Assembly (NCBI GenBank): GCA_946553025.1 | Contig: CAMNRM010000054.1 | Location: forward strand, 1 to 34,597 | Direction: 5' to 3' | DNA: 34,597 bases | Origin: an uncultured Clostridium sp. | Lineage (GTDB): Bacteria > Bacillota > Clostridia > Lachnospirales > Lachnospiraceae | Shown: in pieces, positions 25,101 to 31,903 of the stretch | Numbering within the stretch: the first letter of the stretch is position 1 | How the letters are laid out: every line of letters starts with the position of its first letter | The notes under the pieces: generated by a model | What the model was told of the DNA's origin: nothing | The model's input: the letters and a program-made list of their open reading frames with translations, nothing else | The model's database searches: none | Position numbers and translations under genes: made by a program

Positions 25101-26126
25101 TTACAGCGGTTTCCCCGCCAAAATCTCCTGATAATCTTTATAATTGGTTTCCAGCAGCGTCGGCGTGTCCAGCCCATACGGACATTTCGACTTGCACTGG
25201 CCGCAGTGGAGGCAGTCGGCGATTTTTCCCATCTTTTCCTGTACCTCGGGGGTGAGCTGGGCGGCGGAGGGGGAGCGGCGGATAAGCAGGGACATCCGGG
25301 CGCAGTTATTGATTTCAATGCCTACCGGGCAGGGCATACAGTAGCCGCAGCCGCGGCAGAAGTTCCCGGCAAGTTCCTTTTTATCTTTAGCAATAATCGC
25401 TTCCAGTTCTTCGGTCATTTCCGGCGGATTATCGATATAGCTTAAAAATTCATCCAGCTCCTTTTCCCTCTGCACGCCCCAGATTGGAAGGACATGGTCA
25501 AACTGAGCCTGGAAGGCGTAGGCGGCGGCAGAGTTGGTGATCAGCCCGCCGGATAAAGCCTTCATGGAGATAAAGCCCATATTTTTTTCTTTGCACATCT
25601 GCACGATTTCAAAGTCCGCTTCCGCAGCCAGATAGCAGAAGGGGAATTGCAAAGTTTCATATAAGCCGGATGCGATAGCTTCCTTTGCCACAGCCAGCCG
25701 ATGGTTGGTAATGCCGATGTGGCGGATTTTTCCCTGTGCCTTTGCTTCTAATGCCGCCTCGTAAAGCCCTGAGCCGTCCCCCGGTTTCGGGCAGAAATCC
25801 GGGTTGTGGAACTGGTAGATATCGATATAGTCCGTTCGCAGGGTTTCCAGGCTTTCTTCCAGTTCCTTCCAGAAAACATCGGCGGTTGTCGCTGCCGTTT
25901 TTGTGGCAATATAAATCTTTTCCCGGACATCGTGGAAAGCTTCCCCTAATTTTTTCTCGCTGTCGGTGTAGGCGTGGGCGGTATCATAAAAGTCGATGCC
26001 GCTTTTGTAGGCCTTGTGCAGCAGATAAACGGCGTCCTCTGTGGAAATCCGCTGGATGGGCAGGGCACCGAAGCCGTTTTTATTGACCGTAATATTCGTG
26101 CTTCCTAAAGTAACGGTTTGTTTCAT
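25101..26126 (-). CDS. Aldo/keto reductase with C-terminal 4Fe-4S domain
   Basis: A 341-residue protein. The AKR barrel (about 1-260) keeps the catalytic tetrad: Asp and Tyr in FYDTAHAYTDSEKKLGE, Lys in IYIATKTAA, His in YQFHNPD. Residues about 262-325 add a ferredoxin-like domain with two Cys clusters (CRGCGYCMPCPVGI and CLHCGQCKSKCPYGL). Fe-S AKRs of this kind are common in anaerobes, and the electron donor may be ferredoxin rather than only NAD(P)H. AGGAGG is well placed upstream of the ATG. It is divergent from the OYE-GRE operon across a 277-bp region with tandem dyads, so it may share regulation with it. Confidence 0.93.
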   Translation of the reverse strand: MKQTVTLGSTNITVNKNGFGALPIQRISTEDAVYLLHKAYKSGIDFYDTAHAYTDSEKKLGEAFHDVREKIYIATKTAATTADVFWKELEESLETLRTDYIDIYQFHNPDFCPKPGDGSGLYEAALEAKAQGKIRHIGITNHRLAVAKEAIASGLYETLQFPFCYLAAEADFEIVQMCKEKNMGFISMKALSGGLITNSAAAYAFQAQFDHVLPIWGVQREKELDEFLSYIDNPPEMTEELEAIIAKDKKELAGNFCRGCGYCMPCPVGIEINNCARMSLLIRRSPSAAQLTPEVQEKMGKIADCLHCGQCKSKCPYGLDTPTLLETNYKDYQEILAGKPL

Positions 26127-26244
26127 TTTGTATCCTCCTGATTTTTATTGTCTGTGTTAAAAACTGTTCTAAAGACATTCTCTTAATAACAGTTTACCTG
26201 ATTTTAGAAAAATTGCAATGACAAAACAAAAAATTCATCCCTTT

Positions 26245-26273
26245 CGACAAACTGTCGTTGTCAAATCTGACAA
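26245..26273. promoter_or_regulatory. Tandem operator-like dyads between the AKR and GRE operons
   Basis: CGACA-AAC-TGTCG (26245-26257) is followed directly by TTGTCA-AATC-TGACAA (26258-26273). Both are perfect inverted repeats, and both contain the TGTC/GACA word. They lie in the centre of the divergent intergenic region and are candidate sites for the regulator of both operons. Confidence 0.55.
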
Positions 26274-26318
26274 AGAAATCTCCTGAAATTTGTAAAACAA
26301 CAAGAAATTGCTAAAAAA

Positions 26319-26347
26319 TTGACAATTTTCCCCTGGTGATATTTAAT
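26319..26347 (+). promoter_or_regulatory. Promoter of the GRE operon
   Basis: TTGACA (26319-26324), 17-bp spacer, TTTAAT (26342-26347). A sigma-A type promoter; no -24/-12 sigma-54 motif is present upstream. Confidence 0.55.
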
Positions 26348-26412
26348 ATAAGCATCAGCTATATTTTTAAAAAATTGTGCTATATGCATAAAGGAGAAGG
26401 AGCGTGATTGGA

Positions 26413-28356
26413 ATGAACAAATTATTTCCTGTATTATTCAGTCCCTGCAATATCGGCAATGTGGAGATTAAGAACAGGATTTGTAAAGCGCCGCAGACCT
26501 CTGGGCTGAGCAACCTCGACGGTTCGGTTTCTCCCCGACTGGTGCGCTATTATGAGGATCTGGCCAATGGTGAGGTCGGCATGATTATCGTAGAATACGC
26601 CTATGTTGACCGGCTCTACAGTAAATCTGCCTCGAACCAGCTTGCTATCTGCGACGACGAATATATCGTAGGACTGGGATGGCTGGCGGATACCATTAAG
26701 AATCTTGGTTCTGTGCCCTGTATCCAGATTGAGCACTGCGGACGTCAGCGCTTCTTAGGCCCGCCAATGAAGTCTGCATCGGCAAATCCCTGGCCTTTGA
26801 TGTATGAGCGCTACGGTCAGGCTGCGATTCCCGAGGAACTGACCATTGAAGAAATTCATGAGATTGTAGAAGCCTTTGGAAAGGCTGCATGGCGTGCAAA
26901 GACCGCCGGATTTGAGGTTGTGGAAATCCACGGCGCACACGGCTATCTGATTACCAACTTCCTTTCCAAGTTTACCAACCAGAGAACCGACTGGTACGGC
27001 GGAAGCCGCGAGAACCGGTTCCGCTTCTTAGAGCAGGTATTCACCCGCTGTAAAGAATATGTGGGAGAGGACTTCCCGATTATCGTCCGCTTAAGCGGAA
27101 CGGATTACGAGCCGGACGGCATGAGCATTGAAGATACGATTTACTATGCAAAGCGTCTGGAAGAGATGGGCTGTGCGGCGATCGACGTCAGCGGCGGCGA
27201 TCACCATATGATGATTCACCAGGTAACGCCGATGCAGCTTTCCAAGGGACACAATGTATGGGCAGCGGAAGCCGTGAAGAAAGAGGTTTCTATTCCTGTA
27301 TTTGCTACCGGTTCCATCACCCTTCCCGAGTATGCCGAGGAGATTTTGGAGAGCGGCAAGGGCGACTTTATCAGCATGGGACGTCCGCTTTTGGCTGACC
27401 CGTTCTGGGCTAAGAAGGCAAGAGAAGGCCGCCCGGAGGATATCTCACCATGTATCCGCTGTAATGAAGGATGTCTGGATCGGGGCAACCATCTGGGCAA
27501 GTCCTTAAATTGTACGATGAATCCAACCCTTGGTTTTGAAGATGCATTAGCAATACATAAAGCCGAAAAACCCGGAAAAGTTGCTGTGGTCGGCGGCGGG
27601 CCAGCCGGAATGCAGGCCGCAGTTGTGGCAGCAAAACGGGGCCATGATGTAACCCTCTATGAGAAGAGAAAGCTTGGCGGTTATCTCCACGAGGCTTCCA
27701 TGCCTGAATTTAAGGCGGATATCCGCAATGCCCTGCGCTATCTCACAACCCAGGTAAAGAAGCAGAACATTAAGGTTGTAGAAAAAGAAGCAACCGCAGA
27801 AGAACTGAAGGCCGCAGGCTACGACGCCGTGATTGTGGCAACGGGAACGACACCGATTAAGTTAAATGTTCCGGGAAGCGACCAGAGCTTTGTCAAGGCA
27901 GCGGTTGATGTATTAAATCCCGAGGTTAAGGCACCCAAGGGTAAGATAGTTGTTATCGGCGGCGGTCTGATTGGTACGGAAACAGCGGTACAGCTTGGCC
28001 TTGACCCGGAGAATAAGGTAACGATTGTGGAGATGCTGCCGCAGATTATGAAGGACTGCAGCGCTTCCGATACCATGGTTTATCCCGATATGATGAAAGA
28101 GCACAATGTCCGCGTGATGACCAACAGCCGGGTTGTGGAGATTACCGATAAAGAAGTCGTTGTAGAGCAGAAGGGCAGAACAAAGAAGATTGCTGCCGAC
28201 TGCGTACTGATGGCGGTGGGGATGCGGTCAGAGAAGGGACTGTATCAGCAGCTTAAGGAAGACGGAGTTCGTGTTTTCCAGGTAGGCGATGCCGTAAAGA
28301 CCGGTAAGATTTACGATGCAATCCACACGGGGTACAAGGCTGGATTAAACGTATAA
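26413..28356 (+). CDS. Old-yellow-enzyme family Fe-S flavoprotein (2-enoate/2,4-dienoyl reductase type)
   Basis: About 647 residues. The FMN barrel (1-345) has typical OYE landmarks (IKNRICKAPQTSG, IHGAHGYLITNFLSKFTNQRTDWYGGSRENRFRF, the SMGRPLLADP end). A 4Fe-4S motif C-x2-C-x3-C-x12-C follows (CIRCNEGC...NC). A C-terminal FAD/NAD(P)H domain has GGGPAGMQAA and GGGLIGTETA dinucleotide folds. This is the plan of 2-enoate reductase, FadH, BaiCD/BaiH and related alkene reductases, which reduce activated C=C bonds. The protein is full length apart from a short C-terminus. GTG 26404 is an alternative start; both lie after AAGGAGAAGGAG. It is the first gene of the GRE operon, so it probably performs a reductive step on the pathway substrate or product. 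Confidence 0.92.
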   Translation: MNKLFPVLFSPCNIGNVEIKNRICKAPQTSGLSNLDGSVSPRLVRYYEDLANGEVGMIIVEYAYVDRLYSKSASNQLAICDDEYIVGLGWLADTIKNLGSVPCIQIEHCGRQRFLGPPMKSASANPWPLMYERYGQAAIPEELTIEEIHEIVEAFGKAAWRAKTAGFEVVEIHGAHGYLITNFLSKFTNQRTDWYGGSRENRFRFLEQVFTRCKEYVGEDFPIIVRLSGTDYEPDGMSIEDTIYYAKRLEEMGCAAIDVSGGDHHMMIHQVTPMQLSKGHNVWAAEAVKKEVSIPVFATGSITLPEYAEEILESGKGDFISMGRPLLADPFWAKKAREGRPEDISPCIRCNEGCLDRGNHLGKSLNCTMNPTLGFEDALAIHKAEKPGKVAVVGGGPAGMQAAVVAAKRGHDVTLYEKRKLGGYLHEASMPEFKADIRNALRYLTTQVKKQNIKVVEKEATAEELKAAGYDAVIVATGTTPIKLNVPGSDQSFVKAAVDVLNPEVKAPKGKIVVIGGGLIGTETAVQLGLDPENKVTIVEMLPQIMKDCSASDTMVYPDMMKEHNVRVMTNSRVVEITDKEVVVEQKGRTKKIAADCVLMAVGMRSEKGLYQQLKEDGVRVFQVGDAVKTGKIYDAIHTGYKAGLNV

Positions 28357-28363
28357 AAAATTT

Positions 28364-28401
28364 CCCGGTTCATTCAGGCAGGTTTGCCGGAAGGAACCGG
28401 G
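28364..28401 (+). promoter_or_regulatory. Intercistronic hairpin after the first GRE-operon gene
   Basis: CCCGGTTC (28364-28371) pairs perfectly with GAACCGGG (28394-28401). There is no T-tract after it, so it is more likely an mRNA processing or stabilising hairpin than a terminator. It may set a different level for the first gene. Confidence 0.5.
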
Positions 28402-28444
28402 TGCGTAAAAATAAACAAGATAATGTATGAAGGAGGAAACACAA

Positions 28445-29503
28445 ATGTCAAAGGCTGTAGAAGATTGGAACACAAAGAAATTTGGTCGCGTGATTACCGA
28501 TGATGAACTGCACATCCGCACACACCAGGCACATCCTTATCTGTACTTTAATCCCTGCCCGGATATCGATCCTGCACAGATCGATGAGATCTTAAAGGGC
28601 GGTATTGACGTACATCTCCACGGTGCTCCTTTAGCCGGTCGTCTTTTCGGACGTCCGAAGGTTTTGGATACCTGTATCCGCGCAAGTGAAGCAGGGATGA
28701 AAGCATTAGTATTTAAAGATCACTATACCGCAACCAATCCCATGTGCCATGTAATTCAGGACGTTTTAGGAAGAATGGCCAAAGAACGTGCGGCAGCGGG
28801 AGAGGAATTTGTTCCGGTTCAGGTATTTGGCGGCGTAACGCTGAACAGCAATGTCGGCGGCATGAATGTAGCAGCTGTTCGCGCTGCGCTTGACCTGGGC
28901 CGTTGTAAGGAAGTTTGGCTTCCGTCCATGGACGCAGCACACCAGAGAGAAGCTATGGGCTTAGACGGCGGTATCCGTGTCAGCGATTTAAAGGGTACGC
29001 TGACCAAGGAAATGATTGACGTTCTGGAAATGCTGGCAGATTACAATAACAACAGCACCGGCGAGCGTGTCGTTCTCTCCGGCTGCCATGTATCCAATGA
29101 AGAAAAGATTGATATCCTGGACTACATCAACAAGAAGGGTATGGATGTCAAGGTACTTATGGATCATGTAACCCAGGAAATGACGATTATTACACCTTCC
29201 GAAGCACAGGAAATGATCGACAAGGGCGGCTATCTGGAATTTGCTGAATGTTCATGCGTTCCGTGGCCGGGCATGAAGGACTGGGTAGTGGCTTATGATT
29301 ACTCCTTCAACCTGATTAAGCAGCTCTTAAAGGACAACGGCCCGGATCACCTGGTACTGATCACCGATGCAGGACAGCCAGGAAATGAACCGATTGACGG
29401 CTGGAAGAACTTTATCAAGATGCTTCTGTCCGAGGGCGTAGCCGAGAAGGATATCAACTACATGTTAAAGGATGTTCCGGCAATGCTGCTTGGAAAGATT
29501 TAA
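28445..29503 (+). CDS. DUF6282 amidohydrolase-like protein
   Basis: 352 residues from ATG 28445, which follows GAAGGAGGAAAC; the in-frame ATG at 28427 overlaps that ribosome site. The sequence has the ordered metal ligands of an amidohydrolase-type barrel: H-x-H in GGIDVHLHGAP, a Lys in LVFKDHY that could be carbamylated, His in LSGCHVS, His in LMDHVTQ, and Asp in LITDAGQ. I assign it to DUF6282, a family of metal-dependent-hydrolase relatives with no established reaction. In this operon it could hydrolyse a ring amide, lactone or ester, or catalyse a hydration. It contains no signal peptide. Confidence 0.8.
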   Translation: MSKAVEDWNTKKFGRVITDDELHIRTHQAHPYLYFNPCPDIDPAQIDEILKGGIDVHLHGAPLAGRLFGRPKVLDTCIRASEAGMKALVFKDHYTATNPMCHVIQDVLGRMAKERAAAGEEFVPVQVFGGVTLNSNVGGMNVAAVRAALDLGRCKEVWLPSMDAAHQREAMGLDGGIRVSDLKGTLTKEMIDVLEMLADYNNNSTGERVVLSGCHVSNEEKIDILDYINKKGMDVKVLMDHVTQEMTIITPSEAQEMIDKGGYLEFAECSCVPWPGMKDWVVAYDYSFNLIKQLLKDNGPDHLVLITDAGQPGNEPIDGWKNFIKMLLSEGVAEKDINYMLKDVPAMLLGKI

Positions 29504-29573
29504 GAGAAAGCATTGAACGGAAGAAAGCAAAGAAAGAAATAAAAAATTCAGCAGGACGGAAGGGGGCAGCCGT

Positions 29574-30476
29574 ATGAAAGGGCTTGTATCGGAGATTACC
29601 AGTTTTTCCACCCATGACGGGCCGGGGATTCGGACGACGGTATTTTTAAAAGGCTGCCCCCTGCGCTGCAAATGGTGCTCCAACCCGGAAACATTTACCT
29701 TGGAGAAGCGATTGTTTTATATCGCGAATAAATGTCAGGACTGCGGCCGCTGTGAGGCGGTCTGTCCTGCCGGGGCCATTGGAAAAAAAGAAAAGGGATT
29801 TCGGCGGATTGACCGGAAGAAATGCCATATGTGCCTGGAATGTGTGGAAACCTGTATGGCAAAGGCTTATCAGGTTTCCGGCAGGGAATATACGGCAGAA
29901 GAGCTTTTTGGGCGGCTTTGCAGGGAAAAGCCCTTTTACGGAAAGAACGGCGGACTGACCATGAGCGGAGGGGAAGCCTTAAGCCAGTGGGAGTTTACCG
30001 CAGAGGTATTTTCCATGTGTAAGAACGACGGGATTTCCACGGTGTTAGACACCACAGGCTACGGAAGCGACGAGGCGCTTGCGCGGATTTTGCCGCTTAC
30101 CGATTTATGTCTTTTGGATATCAAGCACATGAACCCCGAGCTTCACCGGCAATGGACCGGGGTGTCCAATGAACGGATACTGGCAAACGCAGAAAAAATT
30201 GCCGGACAGGTAGAAACCCGGATTTCCCTTCCCTTAGTTGCCGAGGTTAATGATTCGGCGAAAAATCTTCATGAAACCGCAGAATTTGCAGTTTCCTGTC
30301 ATATTCAATGGATTGATCTTAATCCCCTTCATATGCTGGGCGCATCAAAATACCATTTTTTGGGAAAAAATTCCCCCTATGGAAAATTCCGCAAGCTGGA
30401 AAAAAGCGAGGTAGAAGAAGCCTGTAAGATTCTTCGATCGCACGGGCTTTCGGTCAGCGTAGGGCGGATGATGTAA
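29574..30476 (+). CDS. Glycyl-radical enzyme activase (radical SAM)
   Basis: A 300-residue PflA-type activating enzyme. The radical-SAM cluster is C-x3-C-x2-C in GCPLRCKWCSNPE. It is followed by two ferredoxin-like 4Fe-4S motifs (CQDCGRCEAVCPAGAI and CHMCLECVETCMAKAY), the layout of activases for GRE dehydratases, lyases and decarboxylases rather than of pyruvate formate-lyase itself. The SAM-binding GGE box reads MSGGEALSQ (commonly GGEP). It abstracts hydrogen from the conserved Gly of the GRE, here presumably Gly798 of the enzyme two genes downstream. The ribosome site is GGAAGGGGG upstream of the ATG. Confidence 0.95.
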   Translation: MKGLVSEITSFSTHDGPGIRTTVFLKGCPLRCKWCSNPETFTLEKRLFYIANKCQDCGRCEAVCPAGAIGKKEKGFRRIDRKKCHMCLECVETCMAKAYQVSGREYTAEELFGRLCREKPFYGKNGGLTMSGGEALSQWEFTAEVFSMCKNDGISTVLDTTGYGSDEALARILPLTDLCLLDIKHMNPELHRQWTGVSNERILANAEKIAGQVETRISLPLVAEVNDSAKNLHETAEFAVSCHIQWIDLNPLHMLGASKYHFLGKNSPYGKFRKLEKSEVEEACKILRSHGLSVSVGRMM

Positions 30477-30490
30477 CGCGATAAATCGGC

Positions 30491-30515
30491 AATAAAGATC
30501 CGTCTGGATTTTATT
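30491..30515 (+). promoter_or_regulatory. Hairpin with U-rich end between activase and PreA-like gene
   Basis: AATAAAGATCC pairs with GGATTTTATT around a GTCT loop (10 bp, one bulged G). The 3' arm is T-rich. It could be a weak attenuator that sets the ratio between the activase and the abundant downstream enzymes. Confidence 0.4.
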
Positions 30516-30548
30516 GATAAAAAATATTGTAAAAAGGAGAGATGACGA

Positions 30549-31832
30549 ATGGCAAATTTAAAGACTACATTTTTAGGCGTAGAAGTAAAGAACCCCGTGG
30601 GCGTAGCTTCCTGTGACTTTGGCGGTCATGAGCATCTAGCAAAAAGAGTGGTTGAGCAGGGTATTGGATGGCTTACGGCAAAGACTTGCCATAAGATTGA
30701 CGGCCCGCACCGCTGGCCAAGACCTTATTTCTATTCCTTAAAGAAATTCGGCCCGGAATTAAGAGATTCCTGGGTAAGCAGCCAGATGTTTAACAACATG
30801 CCTTATGACGAGTGGTTAGAGAATGAAGGTCCGAAGATCTTAAAGCTCTGCCGCGATAACGGCGTGCTTTTCATCGCCAGCGTGTGCGGAATCGGAACCG
30901 ATCCGGCGACCTGGACCTGTCTGTGTAAAGATATGGAAGATATGGGCTGTGATATGATCGAACTGGATACCGGCGGCCCTCATGCAACCTTTGGCGCGAT
31001 TGAGTCCCAGGCTGACGTAGGCGCTCCTCTGGCAATGGACCCGGAGAAGGCTTATCTGGTAGCAAAAGCCTGTGTTGATTCGGTTAAAGTTCCGATTATC
31101 TTTAAGTGTACTCCGCAGTGCGTAAACCAGGCAGCGATTGCCATGGCAGTAGAAAAGGCAGGCGCTCATGCGATTACCGCAAATAACGCCTTCTACGGAA
31201 CCTGGATTGACCATGAAACCGGCTCCTTCTACGGCGGACCTTACGCGGTAGGCGGTTCCATCGGACGTCCGTGGCAGTTATTCTCCCTGGCAAAATTCCT
31301 GGAAACCACAGCAACCTTAAAGGGATTCCCGACCATCGGCGTGGGCGGTATCTTAACCTGGGACGACTGTGTTCGTTACATGATGGCTGGTGCAACCTTA
31401 ACCGGTCTTTGCTCTTCGGTTTACTCCCGCGGCGTAGGTATCTTAGCGGATTGTATCGAAGGAATGAACAGCTTTATGGATCGCAAGGGCTACAAGTCGG
31501 TAGAAGATTTCCGCGGCTGTGTAGTGGATCAGTTCTCCTATGTACGTGACTATCCAAGAGAAAAATGGATGGCAAAACAGTCCCCAATCCTGCCGAAGTT
31601 TGAGATGAAGAACTGTACGGGATGCGGCGTCTGCGAAACCGTTTGTCCTTACGGCGCAATTACACTGAAGGATAAGAAACCGCAGTTAGACGATACCGTA
31701 TGTATGGGATGCGGCTGGTGTATGGGACACTGCCCGGCAAAAGAGCAGGTAATTACCATGGTTCGCCGTGATAACGGACACATTGTATGGACCGGACGCG
31801 GAGAGCATGAAGCATGGTGCAAGGAAGACTAA
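30549..31832 (+). CDS. PreA/dihydroorotate-dehydrogenase-like Fe-S flavoprotein
   Basis: A 427-residue protein. The FMN barrel (about 1-330) resembles the C-terminal part of dihydropyrimidine dehydrogenase (PreA) and class 1B dihydroorotate dehydrogenases: FLGVEVKNPVGVASC, the TAKTCHK segment, VPIIFKCTPQ, and the phosphate site (TIGVGGILTWDDCVRYMMAGA). Two 4Fe-4S clusters follow (CTGCGVCETVCPYGAI, CMGCGWCMGHCPAKEQ). Where PreA/DPD has a catalytic-Cys loop after the N-x-SCPH box, this protein reads ELDTGGPHATFGAIESQ with no Cys. It therefore may not reduce pyrimidines. A C=C or C=N reduction, or the reverse oxidation, on another substrate is likely. No PreT-like partner is adjacent; the OYE-type enzyme or ferredoxin may supply electrons. 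Confidence 0.88.
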   Translation: MANLKTTFLGVEVKNPVGVASCDFGGHEHLAKRVVEQGIGWLTAKTCHKIDGPHRWPRPYFYSLKKFGPELRDSWVSSQMFNNMPYDEWLENEGPKILKLCRDNGVLFIASVCGIGTDPATWTCLCKDMEDMGCDMIELDTGGPHATFGAIESQADVGAPLAMDPEKAYLVAKACVDSVKVPIIFKCTPQCVNQAAIAMAVEKAGAHAITANNAFYGTWIDHETGSFYGGPYAVGGSIGRPWQLFSLAKFLETTATLKGFPTIGVGGILTWDDCVRYMMAGATLTGLCSSVYSRGVGILADCIEGMNSFMDRKGYKSVEDFRGCVVDQFSYVRDYPREKWMAKQSPILPKFEMKNCTGCGVCETVCPYGAITLKDKKPQLDDTVCMGCGWCMGHCPAKEQVITMVRRDNGHIVWTGRGEHEAWCKED

Positions 31833-31903
31833 GAAGCAGCTGGTTTTATTGTGCAGTAAAATGATAAAGTGTAGAATGTGTTGAAGAAAGGAAAGCGTGA
31901 AAT

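Noticed and set aside
26258-26273. TTGTCA-AATC-TGACAA as a Rex (redox) operator
   Set aside because: Rex sites have ten bases between TTGT and ACAA. Here there are eight, so the spacing does not fit.
30549-31832. Annotation as dihydroorotate or dihydropyrimidine dehydrogenase
   Set aside because: The fold is similar, but the catalytic Cys loop is missing, and no pyrimidine genes or PreT-like partner are adjacent.
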